Shown here: positions 15,527 to 23,997 of the stretch, piece by piece
Layout: the number at the start of each line of letters is the position of its first letter
Numbering within the stretch: the stretch's first letter is position 1
NCBI GenBank assembly: GCA_018969975.1
Contig: JAGWXI010000017.1
Coordinates: forward strand, 1 to 40,604
DNA from: Burkholderiales bacterium
Lineage (GTDB): Bacteria > Pseudomonadota > Gammaproteobacteria > Burkholderiales > Burkholderiaceae_C
DNA: 40,604 nucleotides
Direction: 5' to 3'
Notes under the pieces: model-generated
Told to the model about the DNA's origin: nothing
The model's input: only the letters and a program-made list of their open reading frames with translations
Database searches by the model: none
Translations under genes and position numbers: made by a program

Positions 15527-15554
15527 ACTTAATGCGAATTATTCGCATTAAGTT
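15526..15554. promoter_or_regulatory. Fur box in front of fbpA
   Basis: AATGCGAATTATTCGCATT (15531-15549) is a perfect 9-1-9 palindrome of the Fur-box kind, close to the widely seen AATGAGAATTATTCTCATT. The symmetry extends further with AACTT and AAGTT on the two sides, making 29 bases in all. The right part overlaps the stop codon of fbpB. It implies repression of fbpA by Fe2+-Fur. Confidence 0.87.
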
Positions 15555-17173
15555 TGAGAAGGCTCTTCTATAGACTTTTTTTGAGCCCTGGCCATGAGCA
15601 GCACGGGCAGCAAGCCAGCGGCTACCAATGCAAGCGAGGGCAGTGCCGCCTCACCTAATCGTTCGTCGCGGGCGAGCTGGTAGGCCATAACTGCCAGTGT
15701 GTCCGTATTGAATGGGCGCAACACCAAAGTGGCTGGTAGCTCTTTCATCACATCGACCCATACGAGAAGTAGGGCTGAGGCTGCAGCCGGTCTTAATAAA
15801 GGCCAATGCACTCGCCAAAATACATCATGCCCACTAGAACCAAGCATGCGGGCACTTTCATCCGTACTGCGAGAAATGCGCGTATAGCCGCTTTGTATGC
15901 TTTGCAAAGCCACCGCAATAAAGCGCACCAAGTACGCCCACAACAGACCCAGTAGGGTAGCCGTCAGCCAATAACCAACACCACTGTCTGGCCAACGCTG
16001 TTGTAGCCATGCCAGCGGTAACAGCAAGCCCACCACTATGACCACGCCGGGTATGGCATAGCCCAGTCCAGCTAGCTGTGTGCTGAAGCGACGCCACCAT
16101 GTTGGGCGAGTGCGCAAACCGTGTGCCAGCAACAATGCCAAACCCACGGCAAGTAGTGCGCTCATGCCACCTAGTTGCAAACTGTTCCAAAACCAACCCA
16201 TGAATGCCTTCCATGGCAAAACTTGTTGCTGGTTACCCATCCACAGCGCATGGCCCATGATCAATAACGGGATGACAAAGCCCAGTAACACCGGTAACAC
16301 ACATAGAACAAATGCCAACATTGCGTGCCAACCATGCAGACGCAGTGCCTGTGATTCGTTGGTACGAGAGGCGCTGCGGCGGGTCACAAACCGTAGCCGT
16401 GATTGGGAACGATATTCCAGCCACAGCACCAAAGCTACCATCAACAATAAAAAAGTTGACAACTGAGCAGCTGCAACTCGGTTATCCATAACCAGCCAAG
16501 CTTTGTAGATCCCGGTGGAAAAAGTTTGCACGCCAAAGTAGCTGCTGACGCCGAAATCAGCCAAGGTCTCCATCATGGCCAGCGCCAGACCAGCGACTAT
16601 GGCAGGGCGGGCAAGTGGAAGTGCCACGCTAAAGATACGCCGAGTCAAATGGGCACCCAATAAACGCGCAGCCTCCATTAACTGCGGTGCATGCTCAGCC
16701 AATGCGCTGCGACAAAGCAGGTATACATAGGGATAAAGACTCAAGCTCAACACCACCGCGGCGCCCCATGTGCTTCTAACATCTGGCCACAAGGCGCCTT
16801 GCCAACCTGTTTGCAACCGCAACCAGTTTTGAAGTGGCCCGCTGTATTGCAAGAAATCGGTGTAAGCGTAGGCCACCACATACGCAGGCATGGCCAAGGG
16901 CAATAACAGCAACCAGCCTAGCGATTTGCGGCCCGGGAAATCAAACAAAGTGACAGCTGCAGCGGCCACAGTCCCTATGCTCACCACTCCAATTGCCACT
17001 AGCAGACATAAAAGCAGACTCGTTAGCGTGTACTCTGGCAAGACGGTTTCTAGTAAACCTTGCCAAACAACAGCGGAAGAGCTATCCCACTGAAACCACG
17101 CAGCCAGCACCATAAGGACCGGAGTGATGAGCAACCAAACGGTGAACCCGCGAAGAACAGTGGTCAGAGGCAT
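15548..17173 (-). CDS. fbpB: Ferric iron ABC transporter, fused permease
   Basis: 541-residue inner-membrane permease with two copies of the binding-protein-dependent permease domain in one chain, as in FbpB/SfuB, about twelve membrane segments. The two coupling (EAA) loops are visible: EAARLLGAHLTRRIFSVALP in the first half and DESARMLGSSGHDVFWRVHW in the second, each contacting the ATPase. It starts at ATG 17173, shares an 80-base divergent gap with fbpC and is followed by fbpA. Its stop codon lies in the Fur box of fbpA. Together the three proteins import Fe3+ from the periplasm. Confidence 0.93.
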   Translation of the reverse strand: MPLTTVLRGFTVWLLITPVLMVLAAWFQWDSSSAVVWQGLLETVLPEYTLTSLLLCLLVAIGVVSIGTVAAAAVTLFDFPGRKSLGWLLLLPLAMPAYVVAYAYTDFLQYSGPLQNWLRLQTGWQGALWPDVRSTWGAAVVLSLSLYPYVYLLCRSALAEHAPQLMEAARLLGAHLTRRIFSVALPLARPAIVAGLALAMMETLADFGVSSYFGVQTFSTGIYKAWLVMDNRVAAAQLSTFLLLMVALVLWLEYRSQSRLRFVTRRSASRTNESQALRLHGWHAMLAFVLCVLPVLLGFVIPLLIMGHALWMGNQQQVLPWKAFMGWFWNSLQLGGMSALLAVGLALLLAHGLRTRPTWWRRFSTQLAGLGYAIPGVVIVVGLLLPLAWLQQRWPDSGVGYWLTATLLGLLWAYLVRFIAVALQSIQSGYTRISRSTDESARMLGSSGHDVFWRVHWPLLRPAAASALLLVWVDVMKELPATLVLRPFNTDTLAVMAYQLARDERLGEAALPSLALVAAGLLPVLLMARAQKKSIEEPSQT

Positions 17174-17211
17174 GTCGTAAATCGGTGCTAAGGCGGGCTA
17201 GGGTAAGCCTT

Positions 17212-17247
17212 GATTGTAGGCAGTGGGTTTTATGCCTGCCTACAATC
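17212..17247. repeat. 12-base inverted repeat in the fbpB-fbpC gap
   Basis: GATTGTAGGCAG (17212-17223) and CTGCCTACAATC (17236-17247) are perfect reverse complements separated by 12 bases, ending six bases before the fbpC ATG. Transcribed from the plus strand it would fold as a 12-bp hairpin just ahead of the start codon; as DNA it could be an operator for either divergent gene. It does not resemble a Fur box. Confidence 0.6.
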
Positions 17248-17253
17248 GAGCCC

Positions 17254-18327
17254 ATGTTCTTAGATGTGTCTGAATTACAAGTACGTTACCCAGGCCGGGA
17301 CCAAGCAGCAGTCGAGCGTGTACGCTTTGGTTTGGAACAAGGACAAATGGGTGTTTTGATCGGTCCTTCGGGCTGTGGCAAGACTACTTTGCTCAGAGCC
17401 GTTGCAGGTTTGGAGCCGGTAAGTGGCGGCGCTATCTCCATGAACGGTGAAATTATCAGTAGCGCAGATGTGCACTTGGCAGCAGAAAAACGTCGTATAG
17501 GCATGGTTTTCCAAGACTACGCCCTGTTTCCACACCTCAATGTAGAAAAAAACATCGCTTTTGGCTTGTCCCAATTCAGCGCCACCGCGCGTCAAGCGCG
17601 TGTAGATGAAATGCTTTCATTGGTGGGGCTAACCTCCGCAGCACGGCGTTACCCGCATGAGTTATCCGGCGGGCAACAACAACGGGTGGCCTTGGCGCGC
17701 GCCTTAGCGCCCGAGCCTCTATTGCTATTGCTGGATGAGCCGTTTTCTAACCTCGATGAAGATTTGCGTGAAAGTCTGGCTTACGAACTTCGCGAGATAT
17801 TACAGCTGGCAAAAATTACTGCCTTGTTTGTCACACACGACCAAATGGAGGCATTTGCCTTGGGAGACGCCATTGGTGTCATGAATAAGGGAAAACTTGA
17901 GCAATGGGATGACGCCTACCAGCTCTACCACCGACCCAAGACCCGATTTGCCGCCGAATTTATTGGCCATGGTGTATTTGCTTCGGCTAAGGCACTTAGG
18001 CAAGGTCAGCACGTGGTGTTACAGACACCGTTGGGTGAATTGAAAGATGTAGAAGAAGATCTTGCCCACAATCCGATTGCTACAGATGGCAGTTGCGAAG
18101 TTCTGCTTCGCGCAGACGATATCGTGCATGACGATGAAGCCCCCGTAAAAGCTGAAATTCTTCGTAAAGCCTTTCGCGGTTCTGAGTTCCTCTACACACT
18201 AAGGTTAGCCAGTGGACAAACCGTCATGGCCCATGTCCCCAGCCACCATGACCACCATGTAGGAGAGTGGATTGGTATTCGCTTGCAAGCGGACCACGTA
18301 GTTGTGTTTGGTGTGACACCCCTTTGA
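17254..18327 (+). CDS. fbpC: Ferric iron ABC transporter, ATP-binding protein
   Basis: 357-residue ATPase that powers the FbpB permease. Walker A is GPSGCGKTT (37-45), the Q-loop is MVFQDYALFPHL, the signature is LSGGQQQRVALARAL, Walker B is LLLLLDEPFSNLDE, and the switch histidine is in FVTHDQMEAF. About 110 further residues form the C-terminal regulatory part found in FbpC-type subunits. The ATG at 17254 gives the usual family N terminus (MFLDVSELQVRYPG); upstream in-frame codons cross the inverted repeat and look non-coding. The gene is divergent from fbpB instead of following it, unlike the common fbpABC order. Confidence 0.92.
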   Translation: MFLDVSELQVRYPGRDQAAVERVRFGLEQGQMGVLIGPSGCGKTTLLRAVAGLEPVSGGAISMNGEIISSADVHLAAEKRRIGMVFQDYALFPHLNVEKNIAFGLSQFSATARQARVDEMLSLVGLTSAARRYPHELSGGQQQRVALARALAPEPLLLLLDEPFSNLDEDLRESLAYELREILQLAKITALFVTHDQMEAFALGDAIGVMNKGKLEQWDDAYQLYHRPKTRFAAEFIGHGVFASAKALRQGQHVVLQTPLGELKDVEEDLAHNPIATDGSCEVLLRADDIVHDDEAPVKAEILRKAFRGSEFLYTLRLASGQTVMAHVPSHHDHHVGEWIGIRLQADHVVVFGVTPL

Positions 18328-18537
18328 GTGAATTACTGCAAAAAACTTTCGCACTAATCGTGAAGGCGTTCCCTTTTTTCTCAGTTTGCATTGCACAGCG
18401 CCTCACTTGCCTTGGGAGAGTCGGATGCGCCATGCATGGGAGTTTTGGAATGACGCTATGCCACCCATTACGGCTGACGCTACGGTTAGTTTGGGCTACT
18501 CTAGTGCCGACATGCCACAACGTTGAGTAAATACGCG

Positions 18538-18560
18538 AAAGGGGGTTAGTAACCCCCTTT
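18538..18560. terminator. Probable bidirectional terminator between fbpC and a Bug gene
   Basis: AAAGGGGGTTA and TAACCCCCTTT are perfect 11-base arms around a single G. The stem is rich in G-C and flanked by T or A runs on each strand, so it can stop transcription of the convergent fbpC (plus) and Bug (minus) genes. The rest of the 258-base gap (18328-18585) shows no gene or other structure I can support. Confidence 0.7.
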
Positions 18561-18585
18561 CTTGCTAATCTGAAAGTGACTTAAT

Positions 18586-19554
18586 TTATTGAGGTTTAAA
18601 ACCTGATTCACGAATTGGAGGGCCCCATTTCTCTAAATCAGCTTTGAGAATTTGCCCTAATTTTTCAGGTCCAAAACCTGTTGGTTCTAACTCCATATCG
18701 ATGAGTTTTTTCTGAACCACTGGGTCATTGATAGAGTCCATTGCAGCTTTTGCGAGGTTATTGACTATTGCTGAGGGAGTGCCAGCAGGTGCAAACAAGG
18801 CATACCAAGGGTTTGCTACTAAGTCGTAACCTTGCTCTTTAAAAGTTGGCACATCTGGAAAACGAATACTGCGTTTTTCTCCGGCTACAGCTATGAGTTT
18901 CGCTTTCTTAGCATCCACCAAGGATTGAATATCTGCTGCGACAGTAGACAGCGCCGATATTTCTCCAGCCGCCAAAGCTTGCATGGCCGAGGCCGTACCT
19001 TTATAAGGAACATGCTCCAAGTTGATTCCCGCAGATTTTGCAAACATGACGGCCATAAAGTGCGGCAGAGAGCCTGAGGCCGCAGAACCATAAAAGCTGT
19101 TTTGCATAGGGTTGGATTTCACCCAAGCCACATAATCTTTCAGATTGTTTGCCGGCACCTTATTGGCTAGGCCAAGGCCGATTTGAAAATTACTTAAGTG
19201 GGCTATGGGTACAAAATCCTTGATGGGATCGTATTTGATTTGTCCTGCATAGCTGTGGGGAAATATGGACATGGTTGCCACGGGGGTCATCATTAACGTA
19301 TTTCCATCGGGAGCCGCAGCTTTTACAGCAAGGTTGCTTAACTGGCCTGCAGCACCGGGCTTGTTTTCCACTAAAACAGGCACATTTAACTGCTTAGACA
19401 TGGCCTCTGCCAGAATTCTGGTGAGTAAATCAGATGTGGCACCGGGAGGGTATCCAACGATTATTTTGATAGGCCCGGTTTGGGCCCCAATCAAGGGACT
19501 CTGTATGCCGATCAAGATGGTTGTTAGTAATTTGGACCAAAAACTTTTAACCAT
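18586..19554 (-). CDS. Bug (TctC-type) periplasmic solute receptor 2
   Basis: 322-residue receptor with a signal peptide (LLTTILIGIQSPLIGA) and the family strand PIKIIVGYPPGATSD, then PDGNTLMMTPVA, HVPYKGTASAM and FPDVPTFKEQGYD. GAGGGA precedes its ATG. It follows phoX after only 17 bases and is surely on the same transcript, so its ligand might be related to PhoX action or to phosphate supply; this is unproven. Compared with the other copies, the ligand loop has PPGATSD instead of PPGG. No membrane partner is nearby. Confidence 0.92.
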   Translation of the reverse strand: MVKSFWSKLLTTILIGIQSPLIGAQTGPIKIIVGYPPGATSDLLTRILAEAMSKQLNVPVLVENKPGAAGQLSNLAVKAAAPDGNTLMMTPVATMSIFPHSYAGQIKYDPIKDFVPIAHLSNFQIGLGLANKVPANNLKDYVAWVKSNPMQNSFYGSAASGSLPHFMAVMFAKSAGINLEHVPYKGTASAMQALAAGEISALSTVAADIQSLVDAKKAKLIAVAGEKRSIRFPDVPTFKEQGYDLVANPWYALFAPAGTPSAIVNNLAKAAMDSINDPVVQKKLIDMELEPTGFGPEKLGQILKADLEKWGPPIRESGFKPQ

Positions 19555-19571
19555 ATGAGTCCCTCTCTTTT

Positions 19572-21803
19572 TTATAAACCTATAACACCTCCATCTGCGC
19601 GTGTTATGACAATAGTCGCAGAGCGAGGCCTACCCGGAACACCGTAACCTTGATTGCCTGGCCAAAGACTTTGCGGTGCAGAGCCGGTGGCCAAAGGTTT
19701 TGATAGTTCTCCAGGATGCTGGATATTAACAAACAAGGTGCATCCATCGGGAGTTTCAGCCAAACCAGTTACTTCTGACCCAGCAGGAGCCACCAAGAAG
19801 CGGCGTAATTTCGATTCTCCTAATGTTGCACCCACAAAAGTTTCTTGGGTTCCAGTTTGTTCTGCGCCAGAGACCATCATTTTATTTTTGACTGTCACTT
19901 TTGACCCATCACCGACATGTCCAGGAATGGCCGCAAGCATCATGCAATTGGATTCGTCTGTAAAGGCGTTGTCGTCCGTCTGAATCCAGCATATGCCGGT
20001 GGCCTTGCTGAACCACAGCCCATCGGGTGATGAAAATTCATTTTTAGCGGTCAGGCCTGACAAGTTTGCGTCTCCAGAGTCAGCCTCTGCACCAAAGAGG
20101 AAGATATCCCATGCAAATGTTTTCGACGTAGATTGTTGACCTTGTTCCTTGAATCTAATGATGTGGCCATTGGGATTTCCAGAGCCTTTCACACCATCTA
20201 CATCCATATAAGCACGAGGATTAGCCGCATCCGTTTTTGTAGGCGTACGGTTACTTGCATTGTTGTTGGTTAATGCAAAGTAAACCTCACCATTTTTATA
20301 GTTCACGGCGCCCCATTCAGGACGATCCATCTTGGTCGCACCTAGTGCATCGGCGGCAAGGCGCGCATTAATTAAAACATCAGCTTGGTTGGCAAATTTA
20401 TAAGCACTGTTGTTAGCAATCCTAGGGTCATTGGTCGTCAATTCAAGCCACTCTCCCTGGCCTGTTGCATCAAAGCGCGCCACATAGAGCTTGCCTTCGC
20501 TTAAATATTTGTCTCCTGCTGATAAACCGAGACCCACATCTCTTGGATCCCATACTGCGGAAGTTACAAATTTATAAATATATTCGTTGCGAGCATCGCA
20601 ACCCATGTAAAAAGCTAATGGCTCACCTGCCTTGGGAATACTGCATACCGCAGCCTCATGCGCAAAACGGCCCATGGCGGTTCTTTTAGCTGGTGTTGAA
20701 TTTGGCGATAAAGGGTCTATCTCAACGTTGTAGCCAAAAGTATTTGCCTCATTTCTGAAATCTTTCTCGGCATTTGCACCTACAACAGCCAAATTCCAGC
20801 GTGCGAATCGGTCATCAGTTGCCGATACGGTATGCCAGCCTTGGCTTATGGATTTGGTAGTTCCAGCAGAAGGTGCGGTAAAAGCTACGCCATATCTTTT
20901 CCGGGAGGCCAACTCTTTGCTAGGCAGTGAGGAGCTCGCACCAGTGGATTGAAAATAAAAGGCCCAGTTTTCTTCGCAACCTAAATACGTACCCCAAGGC
21001 GTCTTGCCATGGCCGCAGTTGTTCAAGGTGCCTCGAGCCATTGAACCAGCAGTATCCCAGCGGGTGACCATGAAGCTTCTAATGTCTTCGATGATGGCTC
21101 TTGGCCCACTGATTCGTGTAGGTGTTTGGGCTGTAATGCGGCGGTTGAGAGGCGAGTTTTCCTTCATTTGCCAGCCTTGCGGGGTTTTGATGATCTCTAC
21201 CAGCGATACACCGTGTTGGTTGATCTCTTTGAGTACCTCATGTTCAGGGCGTGCACCCAAGTCCCAATCACCAAATTGGGTAAATTTTTTACCGCTGATG
21301 TTGTTGGAAGTTTGGCCATTGACATGCATGAAGTGGGCGTCAGCTGAACTTTCGTGGTTGACACACAGTACTGCTCTGGTTGTTTGTTTTTCTGTGTACT
21401 TGCCATTTTCATCCATGAAATAAATGTCCATACCATCGTGGTGATCCCCGATACGTTGGGACCAGTCGTCGCGCTCTACTCCCTTATTTGAGAAAGCGCT
21501 CAAAGCAGGATTGAGGGCATCACCAGTGGCATGTAAAACTTTGTATTGGTAGCCAGGCGGCAGTAAGACGTTGTCGAGCAGACTTTTTTCAACAGGCGGG
21601 AAATTTAAGCTCGTTGGTAGAGCAGTGCTAGCTGAATTCAATGTGGCGCAACCGGGGAGCATGGCAAGACCAGCCAAACCAATACCACCTCGCAACAAGT
21701 TGCGTCGTGATGGGTTTTTAAGTGACTGGGCTAGTACGCTTTCAAAGTGCGGGTTGTCAGAAGTATTAAGGACAAGATCATTATCAAAATTAGGGTGCGA
21801 CAT
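19572..21803 (-). CDS. phoX: PhoX-family alkaline phosphatase (DUF839)
   Basis: 743-residue exported phosphatase homolog that would release phosphate from organic phosphoesters, using iron and calcium as in Pseudomonas PhoX. A Tat signal is clear: SRRNLLRGGIGLAGLAMLPG with Arg33-Arg34, ending at Cys52, so a lipid anchor is possible. Family segments are CVNHESS, NNCGHGKTPWGTYLGCEENW with the cysteine that ligates iron in the known structure, FYMGCDARNEYIYKF, and SPDGLWF. GGAGAA is the ribosome site. The 5' leader carries a 10-base inverted repeat that includes the start codon. It is co-transcribed with a Bug receptor. A weak half Pho-box-like TGTCAC is seen upstream, not enough to call PhoB control. 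Confidence 0.88.
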   Translation of the reverse strand: MSHPNFDNDLVLNTSDNPHFESVLAQSLKNPSRRNLLRGGIGLAGLAMLPGCATLNSASTALPTSLNFPPVEKSLLDNVLLPPGYQYKVLHATGDALNPALSAFSNKGVERDDWSQRIGDHHDGMDIYFMDENGKYTEKQTTRAVLCVNHESSADAHFMHVNGQTSNNISGKKFTQFGDWDLGARPEHEVLKEINQHGVSLVEIIKTPQGWQMKENSPLNRRITAQTPTRISGPRAIIEDIRSFMVTRWDTAGSMARGTLNNCGHGKTPWGTYLGCEENWAFYFQSTGASSSLPSKELASRKRYGVAFTAPSAGTTKSISQGWHTVSATDDRFARWNLAVVGANAEKDFRNEANTFGYNVEIDPLSPNSTPAKRTAMGRFAHEAAVCSIPKAGEPLAFYMGCDARNEYIYKFVTSAVWDPRDVGLGLSAGDKYLSEGKLYVARFDATGQGEWLELTTNDPRIANNSAYKFANQADVLINARLAADALGATKMDRPEWGAVNYKNGEVYFALTNNNASNRTPTKTDAANPRAYMDVDGVKGSGNPNGHIIRFKEQGQQSTSKTFAWDIFLFGAEADSGDANLSGLTAKNEFSSPDGLWFSKATGICWIQTDDNAFTDESNCMMLAAIPGHVGDGSKVTVKNKMMVSGAEQTGTQETFVGATLGESKLRRFLVAPAGSEVTGLAETPDGCTLFVNIQHPGELSKPLATGSAPQSLWPGNQGYGVPGRPRSATIVITRADGGVIGL

Positions 21804-21835
21804 AAGGTTCTCCGAAAAGATTATTGAACCTTATG
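21801..21835 (-). promoter_or_regulatory. Hairpin containing the phoX start codon
   Basis: On the minus strand CATAAGGTTC and GAACCTTATG are perfect 10-base arms with a 15-base loop; the last three bases of the second arm are the phoX ATG, and the ribosome site lies at the loop-stem border. In mRNA this would hide the start codon in a stem. It may be a translational control element or, as DNA, an operator. Confidence 0.5.
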
Positions 21836-21901
21836 CTTGTGACATTTTGATGAATCGATAACGCCTTTTCTAAATAAGCAAGTGAGAATCTAAATTAGTT
21901 A

Positions 21902-22825
21902 CTAGCCAAGGTTTTGAATGCCTGCAACGAGCCAGCCACTGCCGCTTGTTTTGCTGAGCGACATATTCCAAACCTCTTTGAATGCCTCAGGTTGCGCACC
22001 AGCTTCTTCGCGAATCATTCCAGAGAATTCCACACTGGCAAGGTGGCCGTCAATAGACTCTTCAATGCCCAATAACTTGGCGTCTAAAGCTATTACTTCG
22101 GTCTTAGTCATTGGACCAACAGAACTGACAGCATCGCGTTCGGAAATTTGCGCTTTGATCTCTTCCAACATGTTGTCGGTCATCAGGTTGCGCAACATTT
22201 TGGTGTCTGAACGATCCCAAGCGTCTTGCATGGTCACAAAATTTTGTTTTGCTTGGTTGATAAAGCCATCAACATCGAAGCCGATAGGAATTGACCAATT
22301 AGGTTGAAACCCGCCTATGGCCGAGCCAATCATGCTGCCAGAAGAAGAAGCTGCATGCGGCTGCGAATCGAAGAGGGTGGATTGATTTTGCGGCTGCGCA
22401 GATGCTCCAGCACCTTGATATGCCAGAGGGCTTGCATTAACTTCTGGGTTATTGGCTGTTGCCCGGCGACGCATGAAGTAACCCACCAACATCATGATTC
22501 CTAGCGCAATAAGTCCGAACATCATGAATTGTCCAAACTCTTCACCAAACCCCATAGAACTTGCTAACCAAGCTAAGCCAAGGCCGGCAGCAAGACCGCC
22601 CAGCATTGCGCCCCAAGGGCGTCTTTGGGGGGCAGCCGCAGGTGGTGGAGCTGCGGGAGTGGCTGGTGTTGCATTAGGTGCAGGCTTGGCACCTTGGGTT
22701 TGGGAAACGTTGTTAGATTGTTGTCCTACAGATTTGCCAGAGCCTAGTCGCTTTGCCGCTTCAGCATGGATGCAAGCAAAACTTAAAACAACAGCCATGA
22801 CAAAAGAGAGAAATTTACTATTCAT
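21902..22825 (-). CDS. Tim44-like domain membrane protein
   Basis: 307-residue protein with a signal peptide (FLSFVMAVVLSFACIHAEA), a proline/alanine-rich linker (about 45-70), two hydrophobic segments (MLGGLAAGLGLAWLASSM; MMFGLIALGIMMLVGYFM) ending in RRR, and a C-terminal Tim44-like domain that starts near WDRSDTKMLRNLMTDNML and ends in GSGWLVAGIQNLG. Bacterial members are common in betaproteobacteria and of unknown role. ATG 22825 is chosen because GGAG lies six bases upstream and the signal peptide begins there; the longer frame from 22912 lacks both. It seems to be a single-gene unit. Confidence 0.83.
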   Translation of the reverse strand: MNSKFLSFVMAVVLSFACIHAEAAKRLGSGKSVGQQSNNVSQTQGAKPAPNATPATPAAPPPAAAPQRRPWGAMLGGLAAGLGLAWLASSMGFGEEFGQFMMFGLIALGIMMLVGYFMRRRATANNPEVNASPLAYQGAGASAQPQNQSTLFDSQPHAASSSGSMIGSAIGGFQPNWSIPIGFDVDGFINQAKQNFVTMQDAWDRSDTKMLRNLMTDNMLEEIKAQISERDAVSSVGPMTKTEVIALDAKLLGIEESIDGHLASVEFSGMIREEAGAQPEAFKEVWNMSLSKTSGSGWLVAGIQNLG

Positions 22826-22959
22826 CGTGAACTCCAAAAATTGATCATTGCAGTTTAGCTTTTTGTTATGCAGGATTTCGCATGACACTAATTCCTCTAA
22901 GGGATTAGACATTCAAAATGGAGTACGAAGGAATTAGATTTGCTCTACTCCGCGTTAAT

Positions 22960-23952
22960 CTACTCTGCCTTGATGTTGTTGTCGCGAATTGCCTTACCGT
23001 AGCGTGCTAGTTGATTGCCTACCAGTGAGGTTAATTGTTCTGGCGTGGTGCCGTTGGGTTTGAGTCCAAGAGAAGCAAAACGCTCTTTGATGGTTGGGTC
23101 GGATAAGGCCTTAACTACTTCTTTTTGCAAGAAGTCAACAATTTCTTTAGGCGTATTTTTGGGGGAGGTCAAAGCAAACCAAGTGCTGAATTCAAAGCCT
23201 TGGATTCCTTGTTCCTTAAGAGTCAAAGTGCCAGGATATTCAGCTTGCCGGCTATCAGTCATTACGCCAACTAATCGTAACTTGCCACCTTTTGCCAAAG
23301 CAGCAACAGTTGCGATGCCCTGAAAAGTCATGTCAACTTGATCGCCAGCAACGCCTTGTGCTGCTTGGCTTGCATCACGATAAGGTACATGTTTGATGTT
23401 TACACCGGTATGCGCGGCAAAAAGTGCGCCACCTAAATGTTGCGGACTGCCGTTACCACCCGAGGCGTAAGTGAGCATGCCTGGTGCTGCTTTAGCCGCA
23501 GCGACAATCTCAGCGGCAGTTTTATATTTCGAATTGGCGCCTACTGACACACTAAATTCGATAGTTGCAACTTGCGAAATATGCGCAAAATCGCTCACAG
23601 GATTAAAGGGAGTTTTGGAGTTGAGGTTCGGAACCATGGTGAGGACGCTATCGTTAAAACCTCCAATGGTGTAGCCGTCAGGTGCAGCTTTAGCCAAGCG
23701 ATCTGCACCGATGATTCCAGAGGCACCAGTAACGTTCTCGACCACTATGGATTGGCCAATGTTTTCTGACATCTTTTGCGCAAGCAAGCGTGCAGCAACA
23801 TCAACAGCACTACCAGCACCAAGAGGAACGATCATGCGAATAGGCTTGTTTGGGTAGTTACTCTGTGCTGATGCAGTTAGGGAAAAAACAAGAAAAATCG
23901 CTGAAGTCAAAGTTAATGCACAGCGCCTAGAAAAGATAAAAGATAGTTTCAA
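22960..23952 (-). CDS. Bug (TctC-type) periplasmic solute receptor 3
   Basis: 330-residue receptor with a signal peptide (ALTLTSAIFLVFSLTASA) and the family strands YPNKPIRMIVPLGAGSAVD, PDGYTIGGFNDS, LTYASGGNGSPQHLGGALF, HVPYRDASQAAQG. The ligand loop reads LGAGSAVD, different from the usual PGG. The start is TTG at 23952, supported by AAAGGA upstream; the TTG at 23991 would put extra residues before the signal peptide. It lies 45 bases after the amidohydrolase gene on the same strand, so the receptor may bind the substrate of that enzyme. No membrane partner is in the window. Confidence 0.91.
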   Translation of the reverse strand: MKLSFIFSRRCALTLTSAIFLVFSLTASAQSNYPNKPIRMIVPLGAGSAVDVAARLLAQKMSENIGQSIVVENVTGASGIIGADRLAKAAPDGYTIGGFNDSVLTMVPNLNSKTPFNPVSDFAHISQVATIEFSVSVGANSKYKTAAEIVAAAKAAPGMLTYASGGNGSPQHLGGALFAAHTGVNIKHVPYRDASQAAQGVAGDQVDMTFQGIATVAALAKGGKLRLVGVMTDSRQAEYPGTLTLKEQGIQGFEFSTWFALTSPKNTPKEIVDFLQKEVVKALSDPTIKERFASLGLKPNGTTPEQLTSLVGNQLARYGKAIRDNNIKAE

Positions 23953-23997
23953 TTTGTTTCCTTTGGGTAAAGAGTGAAAAACGTAAATCAATTGAAT

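Noticed and set aside
18328-18537. Short open frames in the fbpC-Bug gap
   Set aside because: They show no family motif, mostly run into neighbouring genes, and lie ahead of a clear bidirectional terminator.
21836-21901. Possible Pho box upstream of phoX (TGTCAC half site)
   Set aside because: Only one half resembles the consensus and the second half at the required spacing does not match.
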